The notes below the pieces were generated by a model, which was not told where the DNA came from, did no database searches, and saw only the letters and a list, made by a program, of their open reading frames with translations. Position numbers and translations under genes: made by a program. A DNA stretch of 62,732 nt from Chromatiales bacterium (ex Bugula neritina AB1) (lineage in GTDB: Bacteria; Pseudomonadota; Gammaproteobacteria; Granulosicoccales; Granulosicoccaceae): assembly GCA_001730015.1 (NCBI GenBank), contig MDLA01000149.1:1-62732 (forward strand). Reading direction: 5' to 3'. Positions within the stretch are counted from its first letter, which is position 1, and the number at the start of each line of letters is the position of its first letter. This document shows positions 1 through 8,451 of this stretch, piece after piece.

Positions 1-545
1 AGCTATCTGCCCTATACAAATCGGGCAACAGCGCCGGATTGGCTGACCCGCGAAATGACCTATTGGATGCTAGGGCAACGAAACCGTTATGCCGGTTATC
101 GAGCCTACGTGGCACTGGGAAGTGAGCAAGAATTTTTTCAGTTTTACGGTAAAAGAAATTTGGCTGGAATATTGGGTGGGAAAACGTTCCGCGACGATAT
201 AAAAGAAAGAGAAGATGAGCTACGGGTGTCAGGTGACTTGTCTCAGGCATTGTCGGAACGACCTGGTTTGACGTCAATAGTCACAGCAGTAGCCAGAGTA
301 TTTAAAACGACACAAGTCGAAATAGTAAAAAATGAAAGGGGCGGAATGCAAAAGTGACAATTGCACGGCAACTCGCGGTCTACTGTTGCCAGCAACAGGG
401 AGATCTCTCATTACGGGAGATAGCTGAGAATTTCAATTTCTGCAATCAAGGTAGCGTTTCAGGAGCGATAGCAGCGGCGAAGCGGCGTCTTGAAAAAGGG
501 GAATTGACCAGAGACTACAGCAGGGTGGAAAAGTTGCTGCAATAG
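1..545 (+). pseudogene. RAYT (REP-associated tyrosine transposase), C-terminal part, frameshifted
   Basis: The reading frame is open from the first base of the window and ends at 357. The following frame (354-545) continues the same protein. The intact version of this region is visible in the inverted copy at 61937-62482, where the two halves are fused in one frame. Relative to that copy, this one lacks a single base in the A/G run near 334-341, which creates the frameshift. The N-terminal HUH/Y1 nuclease domain lies outside the window. The part seen is the C-terminal region, which carries a helix-turn-helix-like segment (LSLREIAENFNF). RAYTs are single-strand DNA nucleases related to IS200/IS605 transposases and linked to REP sequences. 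This copy should be inactive. Identification rests on the partner copy, which still shows the HYH motif. Confidence 0.8.
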
Positions 546-688
546 TAGCGAAATAGTATAATAGGATTGACCCCTTATTTTCAGATTCTACGGAACATCC
601 ATTTTTCTTTTATTTCTATGTTATCCGCAACATATCCCGACTGATCACCAGGGTAGCTGCCAGACACCGGATAGTACGACCGCTTTAT

Positions 689-1609
689 TTACATAGAACG
701 AGCGGGTGTAAAATTTCGAAATTTGCCAACGGTAATTCGGCTGCTCATAAATCGCTCCACAACACCCCGCTCTGCCAATTCATGACGTGCTCTAGCATCA
801 CGTCCCGCCAAATTCGCCATCTGCAACACAGTGGAGATAACCGGTAACACCAACTCGCCGTCCCAGATAGGCCAGATCCAGTTGTTCGAGTGAAACCCTG
901 TAGTTTCAGCTCTTCTCCCGACTAACGCAACCGTCATAAGTGGCAATGCTTCTATCGCAAGGCGATTAGCACCCCGCATTGTCACACTCGCATCAGAGCT
1001 TGGATTTTTCCAACGCGTGGCGTATCGGCGATCGTCTATTGGATCCCAGCGCAAATTCAACCCCCGTCCCTCATCGGTATATCGCCATATCTCAAAAAGC
1101 GTGCTCTGATAGTGAGACTCATCTGTCGTGGCAATGATGCCGAGAATGAACTTGATGAAGTGCTGGTGACCAGCTCCACTCATTGTGCGGAGCGCGGTAT
1201 CCTGCATCAGGGAGCGATCTTTTGAATGTGGTTGATGTATTGTATCTGTTCCAAGCGCCGCTAGCATATCCAAAGACTCCGCACACACATCCAGATTCTC
1301 AATTACCTCGGATGAAAACTCGGCAGCAATTTCATTAAAACGCAATGGGCTGATAGTGAGATTGTCACCAATTGCCCGAAACAGCTTTGTCCAGGTACTA
1401 TTTAAAAGGTGCAAATGTAATGCGCCACATACCTCGGCCCTACTACGATCCAACCCGGAGATGCAAGGCCGCCAACTTCCAGCTCGCATCTCCCAACTCA
1501 TTGTAATAGCGCTTTCGCAACAACTACTCAGCACTCGAAAAGCACCCAGAGCAGCCAGAAACCCCAACGGATTGGAACCGCTGATACCGGTTAAACATAT
1601 TCTAGCCAT
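689..1609 (-). CDS. Type I-G CRISPR-associated protein, Cas3-extension/Csb3-like (possible divergent Cas8)
   Basis: A 306-residue protein, last in the minus-strand cas operon; its ATG overlaps the end of cas3 by 8 bases, so the two are translationally coupled. The N-terminus (LTGISGSNPLGFLAALGAFR) has the layout seen at the start of type I-G accessory or large-subunit proteins: a short strand, then a Pro-Leu-Gly helix rich in Leu and Ala. I recognise this pattern from proteins annotated as Csb3 or as the type I-G Cas3-extension family, but cannot separate these from a shortened Csx17/Cas8-like protein by eye. No catalytic motif was found. It probably acts with the effector complex or with Cas3. 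Family membership is moderately sure, the exact role is not. Confidence 0.6.
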   Translation of the reverse strand: MARICLTGISGSNPLGFLAALGAFRVLSSCCESAITMSWEMRAGSWRPCISGLDRSRAEVCGALHLHLLNSTWTKLFRAIGDNLTISPLRFNEIAAEFSSEVIENLDVCAESLDMLAALGTDTIHQPHSKDRSLMQDTALRTMSGAGHQHFIKFILGIIATTDESHYQSTLFEIWRYTDEGRGLNLRWDPIDDRRYATRWKNPSSDASVTMRGANRLAIEALPLMTVALVGRRAETTGFHSNNWIWPIWDGELVLPVISTVLQMANLAGRDARARHELAERGVVERFMSSRITVGKFRNFTPARSM

Positions 1610-4600
1610 TGCTCACATCCTCTTCTAAAAGACTATCATCGCCGGACGCAGAAGAACCGCAGGATGAAAGGTGCTGGTTCTCACTCCAACTGACAAATTG
1701 ATCGGCAAGTCGTAGGATCGTCTCAAGGTATGCAAGCCCCCACCAACCATAATGATCATTTACTCGCCAGAAACGTGCAGGAATTGGAGAATCGAGCCGA
1801 TGATAGCTGATCTTTTTCCGTTCACCTTCTGTGAGCTGCACATTCGGCAGCCCCATCGCATCGAGAACGATTGTCGGAGGCGTTTCGTCTATACAAACAG
1901 GCGCGAGTGGCCTCGCATAACCATGATGGCTAGCGACTAAGTGATACAGCAAGTCTTCGTCCTCAACTCCTTGGCGCTGATCATCAGCAACTTCCAGCAG
2001 ACTAGCACTTAACAACTCATGCCTGAACCTCGCAGGTAAACCAGCCCGAAGCCTAGTGTATTCATTTGAAAGCTTATCAATTTTAAGTCCGCTCGATTTC
2101 GCATAAAGCTCTTTTGAAGATAATGCTCGAAACATATCCCCACCAAACAACATGGCCTGAAATCGCTCATCTGCCTTACCCCAGTCGTGAACTACAGCTG
2201 CGACATAAAACGTCTGGCGTAGTTGCTCAGATCCAACAGCACTTACACTTTGCGACACGAATTTCTGCACTGCCCTGCAGTGCTCACCGAGCTCAACAGG
2301 GTCGCCCGCATCCAGTTTTGAAAAATTATCAACCGTGTGGTCCTCAATCATTGCATGCTCACCTTTTTTGGCTGGACCAACAATTACCACTCCGCGATCG
2401 CCTGGATAATAGTTAAGCTCTAAGTTTCTATAAGGGCAGCTAACTAAATCGCTACACGACTCCAACATCGGCAAAAATCCAAGTAACCTAGCCCACTTAT
2501 CCGCGGTCAACCCAGCCGCTCCAGACTCAGGCTTAGTACACGCCAGAAGATCCGAATCAACCAGCGAAGCATGGCAGCGGATTATTGGCCGCCTGCGCGA
2601 TTGAAAAAAAGCTGCACTAGCGCAATCAACCGCAGAGGCCCGTCGCAATTCATCATAAGGCACATTAACAATTCGGCGTGTCCTCCCGTCGGCTAGCTCA
2701 GTTTCTTCAGGCACCAATGCGACGTTTACAGGATCTTCTACACCCGGAATATGCCCGAGACTAGACCAGCCACCTAATAATACAGGGCACACCAATGTGT
2801 CACCGGGTCGAAGTTGGTATGCACTTTCAAGCAATATCGAATCATCACTGCCACGCCAGATCAGAGGCTTCAGCAGCGGCTGCAAGTCATCAAAATCATC
2901 ATCCGCCACTTCGATCGACGACGGTATATCAGCACTTTGATCATGACCTGGTTTTTCACCAGTCTGCAATGAATTTAGCCAGACCTTTACTCGCCGTAGT
3001 GATACAGACATACACTCATACGCGGACGGTGGGCATAGACTGACAATGTGCGTCAATTCCGCCACCTCCTGATTAAGTGATACCCGTGCTATGGGTATGT
3101 CACCTCGGCTGTCCAACTCAACGGCTTGTAAATCAGCTCGCCAGCAAATCATCACCATCGGATCATCTCGCTCTGGCCCATGGAGCCACACTGAAACCCG
3201 TGGCTCTGGCCACACCAAACTACTGGTCTGACAAAGTAGATTCACGTGCGCAGGCAATAACGCAGGGCTGTCGGCACTATCGCTAGATATCCGCTCACGC
3301 TGTTGGACAGTAAGCTTGCCGAGCTGCCGCTTCATTTCTAGAATTCCGAAATCAACCCGGCCCTCATCAGCATTGGCTTTTAGCCAGTTCCAGGTTCTCG
3401 CAGCCGCGTTTCCATAAACCGGATCGACATACTTGTATGCCTCATCCAGCGCACCGAGTTGCCCATCGTCTTTCTCGTGATCACCACGCAGCACAATATA
3501 CGCACCCGTATGAGTCCATTCTCCGCCGCGATTCAACCGACCAAAACGCTGAACCAGTGAATCCACTGGCGCAGCCTCTGTTACGACGCCATCAAAATCA
3601 TAATCAGCGCCAACTTCGATACACTGAGTCGCGACAACAAGCAACGGCGTATCCAATTCCTGCCGACCATCCGTTTTCAAACATTCCCGTAGCTGACTAT
3701 TCTGTGCTTCACGATCAATTGGCCGCATCGGTCCAATCAGCAATTGAATTCGTCGTTGACCCTCTGCACTACTATCCAGCAGTCGCTCGTATACCGCTTT
3801 CGCGGCACCAATGGTGTTGCAAAAAACCCCTATACGGCGGCAGTTTCGGATATCGGCGTCATCGCCGGACGCGGTCAATCGAACTGCCAACTCTTCCATA
3901 CCTGCCGCCAGGCGATCAATTGCTCTCGCTCCTTTAGCTTTTTCCAGAAGTATAAGTTCTGCCAGTTTAGATGTATTCACAATGCGACCGATTCTGGTAG
4001 AGCCGTCAATCAATTCACTATCGTTAACTGACAACCGATTAGCCGTGTGTATAGCTGGAGTGGCCGTCATCTCTACCACTGTTAAAGGTCGTGCGAGCGC
4101 TGCACTATTCCAGGGCGGTCGTTGAAAGGAAGCAATGCTATTGAGGGTGTTCGCAAACGGCCGTGAAATGTGCGCCTCGTCCAACAATACGAGTGTGTCG
4201 TAGGCAAGTGCCCCGGCCTGAATAGATCGGGACAATTGCCCAACACCATATCCCCTGAACAATAATCTAGATCCCAGTTGATCAACCGTGCTGCATACAA
4301 CCATCGGCTGAGTCAAAGCCTTTAACCACCCAGGATCACGATAGATACCGCCTCGGAGCTCAACCGCGTTCAATGGCTTCAACCGCTCATCAGGCAAATA
4401 TGATCGCAGCGCATCCGCCACCCGCTTCAACACCCCATCTCTGGCATTAGCAAGCTTCTCAGCCAGCGCTGCTGCGCGCGTATAAGCATCACTAACAACC
4501 GTACGACGATCCACAACCAGAAAAGTACGCATCGCTGCCGTCCGCTGCGACACTGGCAAACCAGCTTGTACTGCCAATGCATAGACGGCTACATCAATGG

Positions 4601-4754
4601 CCGCAGTTTTACCTCCACCAGTAGGCACATCGATTACGCCTGGCCACTTGCCTGCACAGGCCAGCTCAGCCAGTTCAATTTGCCATCCCATGGGTGCAAA
4701 GCCGTACAGAGATTCAAAGTACTCCGCGAAATCACCAACCTTCAACTCAATCAT
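1602..4754 (-). CDS. cas3: CRISPR-associated helicase/nuclease Cas3, type I-G (C-terminal HD domain)
   Basis: A 1050-residue Cas3 that unwinds and degrades target DNA after Cascade recognition. The helicase comes first: Walker A DVPTGGGKTAA near residue 50, a DEAH box (VLLDEAHISRPF), motif III MTATP, and a conserved-helicase C-terminal part (VQRFGRLNRGG). The HD nuclease comes last, with VVHDWGKADERF, FRHELLSASLLE and VASHHGYARP, all metal-ligand motifs intact. HD after helicase is the reverse of the common Cas3 order and is typical of type I-G/I-U. The frame extends upstream to 4823, but the ATG at 4754 is preferred because it overlaps the csb2 stop by 8 bases and starts a typical MIELKVGDF N-terminus. 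Third Cascade-operon gene after csb1 and csb2. It appears functional. Confidence 0.93.
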   Translation of the reverse strand: MIELKVGDFAEYFESLYGFAPMGWQIELAELACAGKWPGVIDVPTGGGKTAAIDVAVYALAVQAGLPVSQRTAAMRTFLVVDRRTVVSDAYTRAAALAEKLANARDGVLKRVADALRSYLPDERLKPLNAVELRGGIYRDPGWLKALTQPMVVCSTVDQLGSRLLFRGYGVGQLSRSIQAGALAYDTLVLLDEAHISRPFANTLNSIASFQRPPWNSAALARPLTVVEMTATPAIHTANRLSVNDSELIDGSTRIGRIVNTSKLAELILLEKAKGARAIDRLAAGMEELAVRLTASGDDADIRNCRRIGVFCNTIGAAKAVYERLLDSSAEGQRRIQLLIGPMRPIDREAQNSQLRECLKTDGRQELDTPLLVVATQCIEVGADYDFDGVVTEAAPVDSLVQRFGRLNRGGEWTHTGAYIVLRGDHEKDDGQLGALDEAYKYVDPVYGNAAARTWNWLKANADEGRVDFGILEMKRQLGKLTVQQRERISSDSADSPALLPAHVNLLCQTSSLVWPEPRVSVWLHGPERDDPMVMICWRADLQAVELDSRGDIPIARVSLNQEVAELTHIVSLCPPSAYECMSVSLRRVKVWLNSLQTGEKPGHDQSADIPSSIEVADDDFDDLQPLLKPLIWRGSDDSILLESAYQLRPGDTLVCPVLLGGWSSLGHIPGVEDPVNVALVPEETELADGRTRRIVNVPYDELRRASAVDCASAAFFQSRRRPIIRCHASLVDSDLLACTKPESGAAGLTADKWARLLGFLPMLESCSDLVSCPYRNLELNYYPGDRGVVIVGPAKKGEHAMIEDHTVDNFSKLDAGDPVELGEHCRAVQKFVSQSVSAVGSEQLRQTFYVAAVVHDWGKADERFQAMLFGGDMFRALSSKELYAKSSGLKIDKLSNEYTRLRAGLPARFRHELLSASLLEVADDQRQGVEDEDLLYHLVASHHGYARPLAPVCIDETPPTIVLDAMGLPNVQLTEGERKKISYHRLDSPIPARFWRVNDHYGWWGLAYLETILRLADQFVSWSENQHLSSCGSSASGDDSLLEEDVSNG

Positions 4755-6408
4755 CTGCCCGCTCCTTTGGCCCGCGCCGCCCATCGGTATTCTCCGCGGG
4801 TCGACACAATCCGTAGCCGACAAAGCGACCGGCGCCCAGCATCACTGGCCCACACAACGGTTGATCGAATTCGATTCGCGCATGGACATGGAACCGCACC
4901 CCGCCACCGCCAGGCTTGGGCATTCCCGGGAAACCTGTTTTCCCAGAACGGGCACCTGGAACTCCACTGATGAACGCATTGTGATTGACGGTAACCCGCA
5001 GTGGCTCTGGTGCATCAATGTTTCGACAGCTAGCAGCCACAATTTGCTCCACCTCAGCCCGCCAGGCAAGTCTGTTTTTTACTCGGTTTTGTTTTGGATA
5101 ACGATCAAGAACAATTGGCGTAACAGTTTCCCAAACTCTAGCCGGTCGGCTCCATGTACTCCCCTGCAAGGCACGAGCACGGACACGATCTACCTCCCGT
5201 TTCATTGTAATGGTTAAGCCAGGCGCATTACTCAATCGACCAAACCCAGGCAATTCCAGATCGACCAGCCAATCTTCCTCTGCATCGGCTTTTTGATAAA
5301 ACATGCCCGCTAATTCGGCCACACGGTCACGTTTTGACACATGATGTGGAAAGGCCATTGCAAGCCCGAGCAAATGCCCATCAGCATGTTGACTACCAAC
5401 AAATGGTAGAGGGACAATAGCCACATGCGGTTTAGTTGATGGAGCGCCATCAGCCTGATGGCCACCCAGCCACTCTGGACTTTTTCTGTCAGGGTATTGA
5501 TCGTGAATTTTTTTTCTCAGCGCACCAGCTAGTTGTAACGTTGTTTCAAGCCCCAGAGCTGGCCCGTCCAGTATCGACAACACTAGCAACTCTGTATCGA
5601 AACAGGTGCCGCCAAGCTCAATTTTTTCGCTAGCTCTGTGGTTGTAGTATATGGCGCGCCAATCTATCGGGTACAAACCGGCTGGCATGCCGTTAGGGAA
5701 TTTCCGCTCAAGTTCCTGCTTAAGTTGTTTTTTCGCTTTACCCTTCGCTGCAACGATTTTCGAATTCATAACACTGAACTCATCAATTGCCGGGCCATTG
5801 AAACAGGCTTCTAGCATCGCCAGGCTCCCAACGCAAGCGACACGCAACTTATGAGTTCCATCACCTCGGCTTTCCGTGCACTGCCACTCCAGCAAGCCAC
5901 AGTTATTACCATTCGTTTTTAATCGATTAAAATCCGATTGCAACCAAACCGTCACTAACGAACTCGAATGACCGATACGAACCACTTCAGGCAGTAGCGA
6001 CTCGAGCCCTCGCACAACATCCGGCGGTGGTTGCTGAATATAGACATAGTGCAACACGGGTTCGTGCGGCAAGGAAGTTGGGAAATACCGAGGTTGCCGA
6101 CCGCGTTTGTCCGCCATTAACTGATCAGCCTTGACGGAATCATTCACAGGAACAAATACGGTCAATATTTGACGTTGACCAGCTTCGCTTGCGTACAGAG
6201 TCGGCGGCGACTGGGCTTCAAGCCACTCCAAAGCATTACGATGTAGTTCATCTACTTCTGATTCAGGCTGCTCACGAGTTTCAAAATAAGCAGCTGCGAT
6301 TGCCATAAAAAGGCGCGCGGGATGCGGTGGCCACTCTGCAGCTGTTCGGTCAGAATCAGTTGTCGCGACACAGACACCGCGTAAAAACTCCACACTGATA
6401 GACCACAT
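4747..6408 (-). CDS. csb2: Type I-G Cascade protein Csb2 (GSU0054 family, Cas5-Cas6-like)
   Basis: A 553-residue protein of the GSU0054 family. The N-terminal signature is clear: WSISVEFLRG, then AEWPPHPARLFMAIAAAYFE, the hallmark of Csb2. The C-terminus is glycine rich (PGGGGVRFHVHARIEF), as in RAMP proteins that hold RNA. In type I-G, Csb2 is thought to combine the Cas5 role (binding the 5' handle of crRNA) with the Cas6 role (cutting the repeat); no separate cas6 gene is seen here, which fits. The start codon shares one base with the csb1 stop (TAATG), and the gene end overlaps cas3, so the operon is tightly coupled. Confidence 0.9.
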   Translation of the reverse strand: MWSISVEFLRGVCVATTDSDRTAAEWPPHPARLFMAIAAAYFETREQPESEVDELHRNALEWLEAQSPPTLYASEAGQRQILTVFVPVNDSVKADQLMADKRGRQPRYFPTSLPHEPVLHYVYIQQPPPDVVRGLESLLPEVVRIGHSSSLVTVWLQSDFNRLKTNGNNCGLLEWQCTESRGDGTHKLRVACVGSLAMLEACFNGPAIDEFSVMNSKIVAAKGKAKKQLKQELERKFPNGMPAGLYPIDWRAIYYNHRASEKIELGGTCFDTELLVLSILDGPALGLETTLQLAGALRKKIHDQYPDRKSPEWLGGHQADGAPSTKPHVAIVPLPFVGSQHADGHLLGLAMAFPHHVSKRDRVAELAGMFYQKADAEEDWLVDLELPGFGRLSNAPGLTITMKREVDRVRARALQGSTWSRPARVWETVTPIVLDRYPKQNRVKNRLAWRAEVEQIVAASCRNIDAPEPLRVTVNHNAFISGVPGARSGKTGFPGMPKPGGGGVRFHVHARIEFDQPLCGPVMLGAGRFVGYGLCRPAENTDGRRGPKERADD

Positions 6409-7598
6409 TACTCATCCTCCGCCTCACCCGCCGCAGCAAGCTCCTGGCTGCGTTGCAACAGGGCCACCAGAGAGTTGCCAGGTAACAAGCTCACCGGTTC
6501 TGTGAGATAGGGCAAACCCAAACTAGTTGCTATCGATACGGCCTCGCCATACAGCGCCAGCGCTTTTTCGCTATCGATTTCTACGGTGTCGACTTTAGTG
6601 CCTGGCTTACCCAAAATTTCCCATTTCGGTGACGATTCCGGCCACAAAACACACCGACTACGTAAATCGAGCCCCGTTTCATTCGCAAGCGCTACCGATA
6701 CAAGCCCCAGACACATCAGCACAGTACGCGCTGCCTGATCGTATTCCAGCTTGTACTCACCATTAACCGGGAAACGTAATCGGCGCAGAGCAGGTAATGA
6801 GATGACAGTGATTTGCTCAGCGTATTCAAGCGTTACACCGCCAGTAACGGTATCAATAGTCGGGGGGATATTGCCGTGATTTATTTCAGATGGAGATTTA
6901 GCCTTCTTGTCCTTTGCACCAGCTAGGTGCCAACCTCCATCCTTATCCTCGACAACTTTGGCCTGAGCCCTTATTTGCGCCGGATCGATACGACTACTTG
7001 TTTTGGAGCCAACACCAACACCGAAGCCAACAATCTCAGACACTAGCGCCCGCGCAAACTTAGCACCCAATCCACCTTTTGGACCCGTTGAATCCCACAT
7101 ACCAAATAACAACGCCGTCGGGCAGATCTCGTATAGGGGTGTAGCATTTCGATTACTCACGGCGTCTAACTGCATCCCGACCGCAGATTTTCTGAATGGC
7201 ACACCGTCAAGTTCGGCATCACGAAGCAGAGCGTCCGCAACTCGGTGTGGTGCCTGCAAACTCGTAATCTTGCCAATCGGATCTATTAACTCTATTTTAG
7301 TGAAATCAACCTCCACCAGCGGAATCTGCAACCTTTTTTCATCTACCGCCTGTTGCAAGGCTTCCTCCATCCGGTTCGCCTGCGATTGCACCGAATCCAA
7401 CAACACGCAATCAATAGATGTGGGTTTATCTTCTATATTGACGACACGTTTCTCCGTCGCATAGCTGGCCTTATTATTTGAGCCTAAATAGGTCGGTGGA
7501 AAAACTTTGTCACCCTCGCCGCCCGCAGGCTGAATACGAATACGGCTACGAAACGCTGCGCCCGATTGAACGATCTTCGTTAAACTTTCAAGATTCAT
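6408..7598 (-). CDS. csb1: Type I-G Cascade backbone protein Csb1 (Cas7 family, GSU0053)
   Basis: A 396-residue Cas7-type RAMP protein, the expected multi-copy backbone that coats crRNA. The family signature LLDSVQSQANRMEEAL is present near residue 65, as are FPPTYLGSNNKASY before it and LLFGMWDSTGPKGGLGAKFAR in the middle. The open frame begins at 7682, but the ATG at 7598 is preferred: it has a GAGGT ribosome site eight bases upstream and gives the usual N-terminus MNLESLTKIV. Between this start and the upstream HNH gene lies a strong hairpin (7649-7675). First canonical Cascade gene of the minus-strand operon. Confidence 0.9.
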   Translation of the reverse strand: MNLESLTKIVQSGAAFRSRIRIQPAGGEGDKVFPPTYLGSNNKASYATEKRVVNIEDKPTSIDCVLLDSVQSQANRMEEALQQAVDEKRLQIPLVEVDFTKIELIDPIGKITSLQAPHRVADALLRDAELDGVPFRKSAVGMQLDAVSNRNATPLYEICPTALLFGMWDSTGPKGGLGAKFARALVSEIVGFGVGVGSKTSSRIDPAQIRAQAKVVEDKDGGWHLAGAKDKKAKSPSEINHGNIPPTIDTVTGGVTLEYAEQITVISLPALRRLRFPVNGEYKLEYDQAARTVLMCLGLVSVALANETGLDLRSRCVLWPESSPKWEILGKPGTKVDTVEIDSEKALALYGEAVSIATSLGLPYLTEPVSLLPGNSLVALLQRSQELAAAGEAEDE

Positions 7599-7648
7599 GG
7601 GATTTACCTCGTGAATAATTCTAATTACAATGAACTTGTAGACTAACA

Positions 7649-7675
7649 GTGCGGGCCGGCACTGCCAGCCCGCAC
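7649..7675 (-). promoter_or_regulatory. Strong GC hairpin between HNH gene and csb1
   Basis: On the minus strand, GTGCGGGC and GCCCGCAC frame a 27-base hairpin. Pairing extends to 12 base pairs with one G-U pair and a three-base AGT loop. It begins 11 bases after the HNH stop and ends about 50 bases before the csb1 start. No U-run follows, so it is not a classic intrinsic terminator; it could be a partial terminator, an RNA-processing or stability element, or a protein site that sets the HNH to Cascade ratio. Confidence 0.7.
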
Positions 7676-7686
7676 CAACCACACTG

Positions 7687-7986
7687 CTAGACTGCGCAGG
7701 ACCAATTGGGCCAATTATCCGACTTCGCCAGATTATTACGCCATAGGAGCGGTTGGAGATTGCTCAACTCGTCACCACCTCCTAAATTCACTGGCTTCAC
7801 GTGGTCGATATGCCAAGATGCCCCTGCAGACCCGCCATATTGCGACCATTCCATGGTCGATCCGCACACATCCTGTCTAACAACAGCAGCATCTCTCCCA
7901 TTTATAGCCTTCCCTTTTCGCCAAACGGCCAACTTAGTTGATTCCGTCCAAGAACCGCCTAGTCGATCACTATTTAAATTCCTCAC
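7687..7986 (-). CDS. Small HNH endonuclease leading the CRISPR effector operon
   Basis: A 99-residue protein that is almost only an HNH fold. It shows VRQDVCGSTMEWSQYGG, then WHIDHVKPVNLGGGDELSNL and QPLLWRNNLAKSD: the D-H pair, the GG-D-NLQPL strand-turn and the final NN-x-x-K helix typical of small bacterial HNH nucleases. These residues are expected to bind a metal and cut DNA. The length matches the standalone family, so it is not a truncated larger protein. It is the first gene on the strand that carries csb1, csb2 and cas3, with only a hairpin between it and csb1, so co-transcription is likely. HNH genes are not a standard part of type I-G loci. It may be a passenger, a separate restriction-type nuclease, or a second nuclease working with Cascade. 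Confidence 0.85.
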   Translation of the reverse strand: MRNLNSDRLGGSWTESTKLAVWRKGKAINGRDAAVVRQDVCGSTMEWSQYGGSAGASWHIDHVKPVNLGGGDELSNLQPLLWRNNLAKSDNWPNWSCAV

Positions 7987-8451
7987 TTATATCTGCCTAT
8001 CGTGTTGACAAAACAAAGCGAGGGCCTGACCATGCCTACTGGCAGGACATTTAAACCCTCGCCATCGAAGGTCACGTTGAATCGCTCGTCTCGCCAAAGT
8101 CTGACGATTCACGTGGCCTTTACCTTTTGCGTCCAGCAAAATCTCGAACGCCCCTCCGAACCTATCAGGGTAATCGCACACTGTCTACATATTCGTATTT
8201 TTTTAGTATGTTTCCATGTGATATTACTACCACCCGTGTAAACGGATATTTCCTAATTGAAGTACACGTGTTGTCGCAACCTCACAGGCACCTTGCCTGT
8301 ATTTTCTGGGTTGTGCGAATGTCGCACAACCTGGCCTCACTCCCCGCCCGGAAAATTTCCAGCCCCTGAACTACATTTACTGTCATGACACCAATGATCG
8401 CGCTCCAGATCAATCATGTCAACATCAGTAAATCTGTTATGGAGGTAACAA
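7987..8451. promoter_or_regulatory. Divergent cas control region with hairpins
   Basis: No convincing gene lies between the HNH gene (minus) and cas4-cas1 (plus). The region holds a run of small perfect inverted repeats: ACACGTGT at 8264-8271; GTTG-TCG-CAAC at 8270-8280; ACAGGCA-CCT-TGCCTGT at 8284-8300; GGTTGTGCGA-ATG-TCGCACAACC at 8309-8331; and the palindrome TGTCATGACA at 8381-8390. A strong ribosome site GGAGGT (8441-8446) precedes the cas4-cas1 ATG at 8452. Both cas transcription units probably start in this interval. The palindromes are candidate operators; the tandem hairpins could also be leader RNA structures of the minus-strand operon. A 64-codon open frame at 7987-8181 (minus) is not supported as a gene. 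Confidence 0.65.

Noticed and set aside
5072..5088. Repeat-like GTTTTTTACTCGGTTTTG in csb2, resembling the CRISPR repeat start
   Set aside because: Only the first part matches, there is no stem partner, and it is coding sequence; likely chance.
1356..5854. Several plus-strand open frames opposite cas genes, such as 3437-3937 and 4597-5217
   Set aside because: They lie fully inside well-supported cas genes on the other strand and lack family resemblance.
7987..8181. 64-codon frame upstream of the HNH gene on the minus strand
   Set aside because: It ends immediately before the HNH start and has no recognisable fold; it lies in a control region.
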